From Candidatus Latescibacterota bacterium (GTDB taxonomy: Bacteria; Latescibacterota; UBA2968; UBA8231): a stretch of 64,000 bases of DNA. Shown here piece after piece: positions 24,906-33,386 of the stretch (position 1 is its first letter; every line of letters begins with the position of its first letter). The notes below the pieces were generated by a model. It had not been told where the DNA came from and searched no databases. It saw nothing but the letters and a program-made list of their open reading frames with translations. The DNA lies in NCBI GenBank assembly GCA_022826515.1, contig JAJDUT010000114.1, forward strand, positions 1-64,000, written 5' to 3'. Position numbers and translations under genes: made by a program.

Positions 24906-25511
24906 ATGTGGCGCTGGATCGCATTGATTTTGTTGCTGCCCGGCATGGCTGAGGCCGGGAAGGCCCAAGGGGCGTTTTGGCGCTCTTTGCTGGTGCCCGG
25001 CTGGGGGCAGAAATACGCCCAAGGTGGCGGTGGTGGCTTCTTGGCCGCGGAACTGGCGCTTTGGGGCGGCTATTGGGGTTTTGAGTGGCTGGGTCAGGTG
25101 CGCCGCGATCGCTACGAGGCGTATGCGGCGGACCGCGCGGGTGCGCGGCCCGAGGGCAAGGGGGACGACTATTTCGACGACTTGGGGTTTTATGCGAGCC
25201 GACTAGAGCACAACCAGTTCGCCCGCTACGAGGACGGCCCAGACGCCGATCTCTATCCTGTGGACGCGGATTTCTTCTGGGAGTGGGATCGCGATGAGTC
25301 GCGCCAGCGCTACCGCGAGTTGCGCAATGCGAGCCAGCACGCGTACCGGCAGGCGCTCTATATGACGGGCTTGGTGGCCGTCAATCACATCGTGGCTGCC
25401 ATCCATGCGGCGCGGGTAGCTCGTGCAGATCAAGCTCAGCTTAGCTTTGCGCCCAAGGTGGCGGTGAGGCCTGGGGGAGCAGCTTTCTTCTTGGTGCGGC
25501 ATTTCTACTGA
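24906..25511 (+). CDS. Hypothetical membrane protein, DUF5683-like, second of a tandem pair
   Basis: A 201-residue protein with a signal peptide (MWRWIALILLLPGMAEA), then GAFWRSLLVPGWGQKYAQGG and a hydrophobic segment, a polar middle rich in Asp, Arg and Tyr, and VNHIVAAIHAARVARA near the end. These match the preceding protein's PGLGEWY and VNH/INH...AARVARA blocks, so the two are paralogues of unequal length. ATG 24906 is 4 bases after the previous stop. Its own stop TGA shares its last base with the ATG of the protease gene downstream, so all three are probably co-expressed. The function is unknown. Confidence 0.6.
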   Translation: MWRWIALILLLPGMAEAGKAQGAFWRSLLVPGWGQKYAQGGGGGFLAAELALWGGYWGFEWLGQVRRDRYEAYAADRAGARPEGKGDDYFDDLGFYASRLEHNQFARYEDGPDADLYPVDADFFWEWDRDESRQRYRELRNASQHAYRQALYMTGLVAVNHIVAAIHAARVARADQAQLSFAPKVAVRPGGAAFFLVRHFY

Positions 25512-27091
25512 TGGCCTGCTTTTTTCCGCGGATGGCCTTGGCCGCGTGGCTGCTCTCGCTGCCACTGGCGGTCGCAGCCGAAGAGCGAATATGCGGGACG
25601 CGCTGGCTCGAGCAGCACCGCGCGTCTTTTCCCGCACCAGCCCCCAAGGCAGTCGGCGCAAGTCAAGAGCTAGGCCCCATTGAAGTGGGGACTCAGCTCG
25701 CCTTTTACGTGCCGACTGAATTCGTGCTCAAGTTGGCCACCTGCCGCTACAAGGGGACGCACTGCTACATCTTCGTCGAGGAAAGTCAGTGGGACATCAT
25801 CGCGGCCCAGCCGGATGTGGATAAGCTGGGTGCGCTTTTTGATGCGGCGACTCCGGCCGATCCCGAGCGCGGGATATTTGAAATAGCGGTCGATGCCTTT
25901 GGCGAGCCTGCTGATGAGGACGGCGATCCCCGCATTTTCATTCTGATTTTGGACCTTCCTAGGAACATAGTCGGCTATTTCGATGGTGAGCTATACGAGC
26001 GGGCGCAGCCCGAATTGCGGCGCGATACGATTTACCTCGACGCGTTCGAGCTGTTCTCCAACGCCAGGCTCGCCCACGCAACTTTAGCACACGAATTCCA
26101 GCACCTAATCCATTGGGGCCGCGATTCAGACGAAGAGAGATGGATTGACGAAGGGCTTTCTGGGTATGCCGAGGAGCTAGTCGGTTTCCCCGAGGCCGAT
26201 CCGAGCATGGTGCCGAGTTTTCTCGCGGATCCCAGTATCAATCTAACGCACTGGGTGTTTGATTCAGCAAATTACGGCAAGACCTATTTGTTTGCCTCGT
26301 TTTTGGCCGAGCGCTATGGCCCGGGGCTGATTCGCCAAATCGTCGCCGAGCCGCGCAACGGCATTTCGGGCATTGACGACGCGTTCAAGAACCAAAACTG
26401 GGTCGAGGATTACGCAGGGGCTTGGCGTTTGTGGATTGCGGCCAACTACGCGGGTGGGTACGAGGCCCTGCGCGGTCGCCGCGCCGCCGCAGTTGCAGCG
26501 CCTGATGTGCCTTTTGCAGAACTGGCCGGCGAGGTCGGCAGCCAATGGGGCGCGGCGAATGTGGTTATTCGCTCGGAGGGGGATGTAGTCGTTGATTTCG
26601 CTGGCGCGGCCGAGGGGGACTATGCCGCGTGGGTGTACGCCATGCGCGATCAGCGCGGCGAGCTTATAGCGATGGAACTTAGCGCCGACAACACAGGGCA
26701 GGTGCAGGTCGCGGATGCGGATAGCGCGGCGGTCATCGTCGGCAGGACCTCGCCGACGGGTGGAGAGTTTGCCCTCGCGGCCCGGTATTTTACGCCCACG
26801 GTCGTAGCGATGCAGGCGGATGAGCAGGCCGCAAACGACTTGGCCCCGGCGTATCCGAATCCGGCTAACAGCGCGGTGAACCTGCCCTTTCGCTTGGCAG
26901 GGGAAGCGGATGTTGAACTGGCGATATACAATGCCTTGGGCCAGCGTGCGGCCCTTTTGGTGGCGGAGCGACTCGCGGGCGGGGAGCACTTGGCGCGCTG
27001 GAGCGGTGAGCGCGCGGCCAGCGGGGCGTATTGGGCTGTGCTGAAGGTCGGCGGGGAAACGCGGACGCGCCGGTTGATGTTGGTCCGGTGA
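25511..27091 (+). CDS. Secreted M30-like zinc metalloprotease with C-terminal sorting domain
   Basis: A 526-residue exported protein; signal peptide MACFFPRMALAAWLLSLPLAVAA. The zinc motif HEFQH is at residues 194-198, followed by HWGRDSDEERWIDEGLSGYAEEL, whose WIDEG supplies the likely downstream Glu ligand; this resembles hyicolysin/peptidase M30 and related gluzincins. The last 80 residues (AYPNPANSAVNLPFRLAG ... ASGAYWAVLKVGG) form a type-A sorting/FlgD-like domain of the kind that directs export by the type IX system. The ATG overlaps the stop of the preceding gene (TGATG). It converges with panC with only 9 bases between. Confidence 0.8.
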   Translation: MACFFPRMALAAWLLSLPLAVAAEERICGTRWLEQHRASFPAPAPKAVGASQELGPIEVGTQLAFYVPTEFVLKLATCRYKGTHCYIFVEESQWDIIAAQPDVDKLGALFDAATPADPERGIFEIAVDAFGEPADEDGDPRIFILILDLPRNIVGYFDGELYERAQPELRRDTIYLDAFELFSNARLAHATLAHEFQHLIHWGRDSDEERWIDEGLSGYAEELVGFPEADPSMVPSFLADPSINLTHWVFDSANYGKTYLFASFLAERYGPGLIRQIVAEPRNGISGIDDAFKNQNWVEDYAGAWRLWIAANYAGGYEALRGRRAAAVAAPDVPFAELAGEVGSQWGAANVVIRSEGDVVVDFAGAAEGDYAAWVYAMRDQRGELIAMELSADNTGQVQVADADSAAVIVGRTSPTGGEFALAARYFTPTVVAMQADEQAANDLAPAYPNPANSAVNLPFRLAGEADVELAIYNALGQRAALLVAERLAGGEHLARWSGERAASGAYWAVLKVGGETRTRRLMLVR

Positions 27092-27100
27092 AAGTGCGTA

Positions 27101-27955
27101 CTAACGGTCGAGCGGCGCGGCGATGATGTTGTCAATCAGCCGGACGTTGGACAGGCGCACGGCGAGGGCGATGACGACTGGGCCGGTGATATGAGCCACT
27201 TCTTCGAGCGTGTCCGGGTGCGCGATAGAAATGTAGTCAATGGACGCGTCGAGTGCGCGCTCGATGTGCGCCCGCATCTCGGCGACGATCCGACTGGCGT
27301 CGCGTTCGCCCTGTTCGATTTTTTCCTGGCCCATTGTGAGCGCTTCGTAGAGGGCCGATGCGCGCTGTCGCTCTTCTGCGCTGAGCAGGATGTTGCGCGA
27401 GCTCATGGCCAAGCCGTCTGCTTCGCGCACGGTGGGGGCGACCTCGACGCGCAAGTCCAAGTTCAAATCGCGCACTAACCGACGAATGACGGTCGCCTGC
27501 TGGTAGTCTTTTTGGCCGAAGACGGCTAGGTGTGGTTTGACGGCGGTGAACAGCTTGGTCACTACGGTGGTGACGCCGCGGAAATGCCCGGGGCGGAAGG
27601 GGCCGCACAAGCCCTTGGTTAGCTCTTCGACTTCGACGAAGGTCGAGAAGTCAGGGGGATAGAACTCCACTGTCTGTGGGTGGAAGACTGCATCGACCCC
27701 ACGGCGAGACAGCAGGTCGAGGTCGCGCTCCATGTCGCGCGGATAAATGGCGAAGTCTTCTTTCGGACCGAATTGCAGTGGATTGACGAAAATGCTGACG
27801 ACCGTGCGGTCCGCGGCTTCGAGGCTGTGATCGACCAAGCTGAGGTGTCCCTCGTGCAAAAAACCCATCGTCGGTACCAACCCGACGCACAGGTCCGCGC
27901 TGCGCCAAGCGTCGGATTGAGCCTGCATTTCCGCGACCGTGTGTATGCGTTTCAT
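27101..27955 (-). CDS. panC: Pantothenate synthetase (pantoate--beta-alanine ligase)
   Basis: Joins pantoate and beta-alanine with ATP to make pantothenate, the precursor of coenzyme A. The 284-residue protein has VPTMGFLHEGHLSLV (the HxGH nucleotide motif of this class), FVNPLQFGPKEDF, FGQKDYQQ and AMSSRNILLS. The ATG at 27955 overlaps the folK stop by 4 bases; a longer upstream frame lies inside folK and has no domain similarity. It is the last gene of the lexA-to-panC run. Confidence 0.96.
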   Translation of the reverse strand: MKRIHTVAEMQAQSDAWRSADLCVGLVPTMGFLHEGHLSLVDHSLEAADRTVVSIFVNPLQFGPKEDFAIYPRDMERDLDLLSRRGVDAVFHPQTVEFYPPDFSTFVEVEELTKGLCGPFRPGHFRGVTTVVTKLFTAVKPHLAVFGQKDYQQATVIRRLVRDLNLDLRVEVAPTVREADGLAMSSRNILLSAEERQRASALYEALTMGQEKIEQGERDASRIVAEMRAHIERALDASIDYISIAHPDTLEEVAHITGPVVIALAVRLSNVRLIDNIIAAPLDR

Positions 27956-28461
27956 GGGATGGTGGGCAGGGCGAGAGGGCCGACGGCCTTGGCTGCGCGA
28001 CCGTTGAGTGCGGCGAGGTACGCAGCAAATGGCCGGCCGGTAACCGGATGGCGAAGGCGCGGGGCGATTTCGCAAAGTGGTACTAGTACAAAGCTGCGCT
28101 CGTGTATATGCGGGTGCGGCAGAGTCAGATACGCGCTTTCGACGACGCGCTCGCCATAGAGCAGTAGATCGAGGTCGAGGGTGCGCGGCCCCCAGTGAAT
28201 ACGGCGTTGCCGTTGATGCTTTTTTTCAGCGGCGAGCAGGGCGGCGAGCAATGGATCAGGAGAAAGCGAGGTTTCTATGGCAAAGACGGCGTTGAGGAAA
28301 TCCGGTTGCGCGATCGGTCCCATCGGCGGGGTTTCGTAGGCGCGGGAGACCTCCGCAAGATGCGTACCGGGGAGTGCGGCGACTTCTTTGAGCCCGGCTT
28401 CGAGATACGCGCGGCGGTCGCCGAGGTTGCTGCCGATGGCGATGTAGGCTCGTTCAGGCAT
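27952..28461 (-). CDS. folK: 2-amino-4-hydroxy-6-hydroxymethyldihydropteridine pyrophosphokinase
   Basis: Pyrophosphorylates the pterin precursor before it meets p-aminobenzoate in folate synthesis. The 169-residue protein contains AYIAIGSNLGDR at the start and the HPPK signature HWGPRTLDLDLLLYG. ATG 28461 is chosen because the conserved start follows at once; it overlaps the end of folB by 8 bases. The folB and folK products act in consecutive steps, and folP, the next step, is at 37485. Confidence 0.96.
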   Translation of the reverse strand: MPERAYIAIGSNLGDRRAYLEAGLKEVAALPGTHLAEVSRAYETPPMGPIAQPDFLNAVFAIETSLSPDPLLAALLAAEKKHQRQRRIHWGPRTLDLDLLLYGERVVESAYLTLPHPHIHERSFVLVPLCEIAPRLRHPVTGRPFAAYLAALNGRAAKAVGPLALPTIP

Positions 28462-28819
28462 AGGACCGGCGTATTTCGACTTCGATGCCGTCAAAGTGCG
28501 CGGCAACCGGGGGGTTGGGTTTGCGCACGCGGACGACGAGTTCGACCGGAGCGCAGTGAGTGCCGACCTGCTCGGCGATGCGCTCGGCGAGGGCTTCGAC
28601 TAATTTGCAGGGCTCGCCGGTTACGACATCGGCCACCAGCGCGTACACCTCTGGATAGTTGATCGCCGCGTCTATGTCGTCGCTGCGCCCTGCTTGGCGA
28701 AAATCGCCGTAGAGTTCGACATCGACCTCGTAGTGCTGGCCGAGTGCGGTCTCTTCGGGGAAAAGCCCGTGGTAGGCAAAAAAGCGCATGTTGCGCAGGC
28801 GGAGTGCGTCTTTAGGCAT
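28454..28819 (-). CDS. folB: Dihydroneopterin aldolase
   Basis: Converts dihydroneopterin to 6-hydroxymethyl-dihydropterin and glycolaldehyde in folate synthesis. At 121 residues it is of family length, with LRNMRFFAYHGLFPEET, INYPEVYALV, LVEALAERIAEQV and a VRVRKPNPPV segment holding the catalytic Lys. It overlaps folK and lies 10 bases after purD in the same run. Confidence 0.95.
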   Translation of the reverse strand: MPKDALRLRNMRFFAYHGLFPEETALGQHYEVDVELYGDFRQAGRSDDIDAAINYPEVYALVADVVTGEPCKLVEALAERIAEQVGTHCAPVELVVRVRKPNPPVAAHFDGIEVEIRRSYA

Positions 28820-28829
28820 GGCAAGAGCT

Positions 28830-30137
28830 TCAGGCGCGACTCAATGCCCGATAGGCGATGTCGCGGCGGCAATAGGCGTTGTCGAAGGCGATCTGATCTA
28901 CTGCTGAGTAGGCTTTGGCGACGGCAGCTTGGAGATCGGCGTCCGCGGCTGTCACGCCGAGCACTCGGCCGCCATCCGTAATGATGCGATCGTTGCGCTG
29001 GGCTGTACCAGCGTGAAAGACTACGATGTCGTCGCGGTCGGCAAAAGCCTCCAAGCCGCGGATTTCAAAGCCCTTCTCATAGGCTTGCGGATAGCCGTCC
29101 GAGGCCATGACCACGCAGACGGCCGCTCCGGGCGCGCATTCGACTTGCACTTGGTCTAGGTGACCGTCACAGGCGGCGGTGAGTAAATCGACGAGGTCGG
29201 TTTTGAGCAGGGGCATGAGGATCTGGCATTCGGGATCGCCGAAGCGGGCGTTGAACTCTACGACTTTAACGCCAGCGTCGGTACACATCAACCCGCAGTA
29301 CAGCACGCCTTGGTACGGAGTGCCCAGTCGGCGCATTTCGGCGAGGACGGGTCGGATGATGCGCTCTTCGGCCTCGCGTACTAGGGCTGGCGTCATCACC
29401 GGTGCCGGAGCGTAGGCCCCCATGCCGCCAGTATTGGGGCCTTTGTCGCCGTCGTATATGGGTTTGTGGTCTTGCGCCGGTGTCAAGGTGATAAAATGCT
29501 CGCCGTCGCAGATTGCAAAGAGCGAGGCTTCCTCACCGGTCATGTATTCCTCGACGACGATGTGGTGTCCGGCTCCGCCCAAAACGTCTTCGTCGAGCAT
29601 GTCGTGCGCTGCTGCGAGGGCTTGATCTACACTGTGGCAGACGACCGCTCCCTTGCCGGCGGCTAGGCCGCTGGCCTTGACCACGATTGGGGCACCCTGC
29701 TCGCGGATATAGGCGCTGGCGGCTTGGCTGTCGGTGAAGCTCTGGTGCCGGGCGGTGGGGACGCCGACGCGCTCCATCAGTTCTTTGGCGAAGACCTTGC
29801 TGCTTTCGATGCGGGCGGCGGCTTCCGTGGGGCCGAAGATCGCTAGGCCGCTGGCGCGAAAGCGATCGACAATGCCGCCGGCTAGGGCGTCGTCTGGGCC
29901 GACGACGGTTAGCCCGATTTGCTGCTCGTGGGCAAAGGCGACTAGGCGCTCGATTTCACCGACGAGTTTTTCGCGCTCGGCCACGGGGGTATCGACGCGG
30001 ATATCGACGCATTCGGCGAGGGAGGCCATGCCGGGATTGCCGGGGGCGACGTAGAGTTTGTCGATGCGCTGGCTCTGCGCCAGTTTCCACACGAGGGCGT
30101 GTTCGCGCCCCCCTTTGCCGACGACTAGGACGTTCAT
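28830..30137 (-). CDS. purD: Phosphoribosylamine--glycine ligase (GAR synthetase)
   Basis: ATP-dependent ligation of glycine to phosphoribosylamine, the second step of purine synthesis. The 435-residue ATP-grasp enzyme opens with MNVLVVGKGGREHALVWKL and has GPNTGGMGAYAPAP, KVVEFNARFGDPE and a C-terminal SDGYP/GVTAAD domain. The full family length is present with no visible defect. It lies between era and folB. Confidence 0.97.
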   Translation of the reverse strand: MNVLVVGKGGREHALVWKLAQSQRIDKLYVAPGNPGMASLAECVDIRVDTPVAEREKLVGEIERLVAFAHEQQIGLTVVGPDDALAGGIVDRFRASGLAIFGPTEAAARIESSKVFAKELMERVGVPTARHQSFTDSQAASAYIREQGAPIVVKASGLAAGKGAVVCHSVDQALAAAHDMLDEDVLGGAGHHIVVEEYMTGEEASLFAICDGEHFITLTPAQDHKPIYDGDKGPNTGGMGAYAPAPVMTPALVREAEERIIRPVLAEMRRLGTPYQGVLYCGLMCTDAGVKVVEFNARFGDPECQILMPLLKTDLVDLLTAACDGHLDQVQVECAPGAAVCVVMASDGYPQAYEKGFEIRGLEAFADRDDIVVFHAGTAQRNDRIITDGGRVLGVTAADADLQAAVAKAYSAVDQIAFDNAYCRRDIAYRALSRA

Positions 30138-30161
30138 TGGTTTAGCGTTCCTTTCTGAGAC

Positions 30162-31088
30162 TTAGAGATAACCAAACTCTCGCAAATCGCGCTCTTTGTC
30201 GCGCCAGTCTGGGCGGACTTTTACCCACAGCTCTACATAGATGGGCTCGTCGAGTAGTTCCTCCAAGGCGGCGCGAGCTTTGCGTCCGATGGATCGCAGG
30301 CGCATGCCCTTCTTGCCGATGACAATGCCCTTCTGGCTCTCGCGCCCGACGTAGATAATGGCGCGAATGTAGGTTTTGTGGCCGGAGCGCTGGCGGAATT
30401 CCTCGATGTGGATGTTGATGGCGTAAGGTAGCTCGTCCTCAAGGTGCTCAAAAGCTACTTCGCGGATGCGCTCGGCGGCAAAAAACCGCTCGGGCTGTTC
30501 GGCCACCATATCGTCCGGGTAGAGCTTGGGGCCGCAAGGTAACTGGGCCTCAAGGTGCGACAGCAAATCGCCGAGCCCGTCGCCGCGCAGGGCGGAGACC
30601 GGGATGGGGCTGGCGATGCCGAACTCGTTCGCGATGCTTTTTTGCAGGCCGTCTAGTTGGGTGGGTTGTACTAGGTCAATTTTGTTGAGCACGGCCAAGA
30701 CTGGTACCCGCGTGCGCGCTAAGAAGTGCTTGACTAGTGCGCTGCGGTCTTTGGGACGGGAGGCGTCAAACAGCAGCAAGACGAGGTCGGCTTGGCGGGC
30801 GGCTTGGTCAATCTGGTGGGCCATAGTCTCGTGCAGCTTGTAGGAGGACTCCAGCAGGCCCGGCGTGTCCAAGAAAATTATCTGACTCTGTGGACGAGTG
30901 AGGATGCCGAGGATGCGGCTGCGAGTCGTCTGCGGTTTGGCGGTGACGATGGAGAGCCGCTGGCCCAAGAAGGCATTGAAGAGGGTGGATTTACCCGCGT
31001 TGGGACGACCGGCCAAGGCCACGTAGCCGACGCGGGGTTGCTCAGAAGCGGAAGCTGGCGGACAACTGGTAGGTTGCTTCGAGTGCAT
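30162..31088 (-). CDS. era: Ribosome-assembly GTPase Era
   Basis: An essential GTPase that binds 16S rRNA during 30S assembly. The 308-residue protein has G1 GRPNAGKST, G3 DTPGL and G4 NKID in the GTPase domain, and a C-terminal KH domain with KGIVIGKKGMRLRSIGRKAR. The start at 31088 lies inside the upstream PorV-like gene (47-base overlap); no valid start codon was found closer to the GTPase domain, so this start is the best available, although the first 18 residues are not conserved. Confidence 0.95.
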   Translation of the reverse strand: MHSKQPTSCPPASASEQPRVGYVALAGRPNAGKSTLFNAFLGQRLSIVTAKPQTTRSRILGILTRPQSQIIFLDTPGLLESSYKLHETMAHQIDQAARQADLVLLLFDASRPKDRSALVKHFLARTRVPVLAVLNKIDLVQPTQLDGLQKSIANEFGIASPIPVSALRGDGLGDLLSHLEAQLPCGPKLYPDDMVAEQPERFFAAERIREVAFEHLEDELPYAINIHIEEFRQRSGHKTYIRAIIYVGRESQKGIVIGKKGMRLRSIGRKARAALEELLDEPIYVELWVKVRPDWRDKERDLREFGYL

Positions 31089-31968
31089 CGTGCTGCAAAT
31101 AGGCGAGGTCGAGGTCGAGGCTGTGGTGGGGGGTAAGCCCTAGCCCAAAGGACTGGCGGCCTTCTTCCAATCCGGCCCGCAGGGTGATATAATGGTGGCG
31201 GTATTCTAGCCCGGCGTTAAGCGGGACGTCGGCGGTTGCCGTGTCGCCGCCGGAGCGAGTAGATAGGAGGGCGGTGGTCTGGCCCCCGGCAATGGGTATG
31301 GCGTACGCTACGCCCAAGAGCAGCGAAGGCTGGATGCGGTCGCTGCTGTCCGTATTCCAGACGATGGGTGTGGTGGTAATGTCGCGCACGTTAGCCGCCA
31401 ACGCGATCTGGTGGCTCAATTGGTAGCGCACGCCTAGGTCGAGGCCGAAGCCATAGGCGTTAAAGGAGGCGACTTGGCGGTAAATGGCTTTGGCGCTTAG
31501 CCCGAGGGATAAGCGCGCACCGAGCCGGCGACTACCCGACAGATACAGGGCGTAATCCGCGCTTTGCTCGGTCGAAGCGATGCGAGGACGATTATCGGCG
31601 CTGGGGGACTGAAGGGGCTCCGGCAGTTCGGTAAAGTGGATGTCGTCGATGCCCATGCGCACCACGCTCAGGGCCATGCCGTGCAAGAGGCGACCTGGAC
31701 GGGCGACGGCGACAAAATCACGCTGGATGAGGCCGGAGAAGTGTTCGGAGTGCGTCAGGTGAACTTGGCGACTGCTGAGGGCGGATAGGCCAGCCGCATT
31801 CCAATAGCCCGCAGTGGCGTCGTCTGCAAGGGCCACATAGGCGCTGCCCAAGGCCGCAGAGCGGGCACCCGCGCCCAAGCCGAGAAACTCGCCGGCGTAG
31901 CGGGAGGCGGCGTGTGCAGCCCCGGTCAGCAACAGGGCTAATGCAAGCGGAAGAAGGCTCTTGGACAT
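31042..31968 (-). CDS. PorV/PorQ family outer-membrane protein, second copy
   Basis: A 308-residue predicted outer-membrane barrel; signal peptide MSKSLLPLALALLLTGAAHA. The mature start LGLGAGARSAALGSAYVALADDATAGYWNAAGL matches the PorV/PorQ opening and parallels the protein at 15099. Alternating strands follow, with an aromatic C-terminus (SASFRF). I chose ATG 31968 because the signal peptide begins there; an upstream in-frame start at 32007 adds 13 polar residues. Unlike the first copy it sits inside a housekeeping run between the glycerate kinase gene and era, and it overlaps era by 47 bases. Confidence 0.8.
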   Translation of the reverse strand: MSKSLLPLALALLLTGAAHAASRYAGEFLGLGAGARSAALGSAYVALADDATAGYWNAAGLSALSSRQVHLTHSEHFSGLIQRDFVAVARPGRLLHGMALSVVRMGIDDIHFTELPEPLQSPSADNRPRIASTEQSADYALYLSGSRRLGARLSLGLSAKAIYRQVASFNAYGFGLDLGVRYQLSHQIALAANVRDITTTPIVWNTDSSDRIQPSLLLGVAYAIPIAGGQTTALLSTRSGGDTATADVPLNAGLEYRHHYITLRAGLEEGRQSFGLGLTPHHSLDLDLAYLQHDALEATYQLSASFRF

Positions 31969-32046
31969 GGGTTGTAAAAAGCTAGCGGAAGGGTGGCCGA
32001 GTGTCAAATCAACTCACTGAACTATCTCCCGCAAGTGTGAAGATTT

Positions 32047-33375
32047 TCAGGCTATGAGGACGATTTGCAGATCCATGACGTTGGTGCCCGTAGGACCTGT
32101 GATGACGAGGTCGTCCAACGCCGCGAAGAAGGGATAGGAGTCGTGGCGGTCGAGAAAGGCACGGGCGTCGAGATCTTGGGCGCGGGCGCGGCTCAAAGTC
32201 TGGCCGTCGGCTAGGGCGCCGGCGGCATCGGTGGGGCCGTCGGTGCCGTCGGTGCCGCCGGAGAGCAGGGTGATGGCGGGCCAACCGTCGAGTTGGAGGG
32301 CTGCGGCTAAGGCCAATTCTTGGTTGCGCCCGCCCTTGCCGTCGCTGCGCAGGGTGACGGTTGTCTCGCCGCCGGCGATGAGACAGGCGGGCCGAGCGAT
32401 GGGACGGTTGGTCTCCGCGGTTTCTTGGGCGATGGAGACCAATGCTGTGGCGGCATGGCGGGCTTCGCCCTGTAAGCGGCTGGTGAGGACGCACACCTCG
32501 TAGCCGAGCGCGCTGGCTTGGTTTGCGGCCGCGTCGATGGCCAAGCGGCTGTTGCCAATGACCAAGCTCTCGGCGCGGGCAAAGCAAGAGTCCCCAGGTT
32601 TGGGGGTTTCCGGTCGCTCCCCTCGGGCACCGGCTTCGAGGTGCTGACGGACTGGGGCGGGGAGTTGGTCGCGCAGGTCGTAGCGATCGACGATAGCTAG
32701 GCAATCGCCAAAAGTCGTGGAGTCTGGGTGGGTCGGGCCGGAGGCGATGGTGTCGAGGGGATCGCCGATGACGTCCGAGAGCATGAGGGCGACGGCGCGG
32801 GCGGGTGCGGCCGCGCGGGCGAGTAGTCCGCCCTTGATGGCCGAGAGGTGTTTGCGCAGGGCGTTGATTTCGTCGATGGTCGCGCCGCAGGCGAGCAGGA
32901 GGCGGGTGGTTTCTTGCTTTTCTGCGAGGGTCAGGCCCTCGGCTGGGGCGGGTAGCAGGGCCGAGCCGCCGCCGGAGAAGAGGCCGAGGACTAGCGCGTT
33001 GGGATCCAAGTTTGCTAGCAATTCGAGTTGGCGGCGTGCACCGGCGACACCGGCTTCGTCCGGAACTGGATGCCCGGCTTCAAAGGTCTCGACCCGTGCC
33101 AATGGCAGCGCATGGCCGTACTTAGTGTTGATGGCCCCGCAGTCAATGCGGTCGCCGAGGATCGCTTCAGCGGCCGCAGCCATGGCCGCAGTAGCCTTGC
33201 CAGCGCCGACTAGGCGCAGGCTGGAAATGGTATCGAGAGGGAAGCGGAGCGGGCCACAGCGCAACTCTCCGCCTGTGACCGCGAGGGCTTGGTGGAGGCA
33301 ACGGCCGGGATCGGCGGCAGCGACCCCGGCGTCAAAAATGGCGCGCGCGTGGGCGCGCCGCAAAGCAGCATCCAA
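32047..33375 (-). CDS. gckA: Glycerate 2-kinase (GckA/TtuD, MOFRL family)
   Basis: Phosphorylates D-glycerate to 2-phosphoglycerate, linking glycerate and glyoxylate or serine-cycle carbon to glycolysis. The 442-residue protein has LVGAGKATAAMA near the start, a GLFSGGGSALL nucleotide loop, NALRKHLSAIKGG, and a C-terminal MOFRL domain (GGRNQELALAAAL, LLSGGTDGTDGPTDAAGA). It lies 11 bases after lexA and is probably read from the lexA promoter. Confidence 0.92.
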   Translation of the reverse strand: MDAALRRAHARAIFDAGVAAADPGRCLHQALAVTGGELRCGPLRFPLDTISSLRLVGAGKATAAMAAAAEAILGDRIDCGAINTKYGHALPLARVETFEAGHPVPDEAGVAGARRQLELLANLDPNALVLGLFSGGGSALLPAPAEGLTLAEKQETTRLLLACGATIDEINALRKHLSAIKGGLLARAAAPARAVALMLSDVIGDPLDTIASGPTHPDSTTFGDCLAIVDRYDLRDQLPAPVRQHLEAGARGERPETPKPGDSCFARAESLVIGNSRLAIDAAANQASALGYEVCVLTSRLQGEARHAATALVSIAQETAETNRPIARPACLIAGGETTVTLRSDGKGGRNQELALAAALQLDGWPAITLLSGGTDGTDGPTDAAGALADGQTLSRARAQDLDARAFLDRHDSYPFFAALDDLVITGPTGTNVMDLQIVLIA

Positions 33376-33386
33376 CTAAGCGCACC

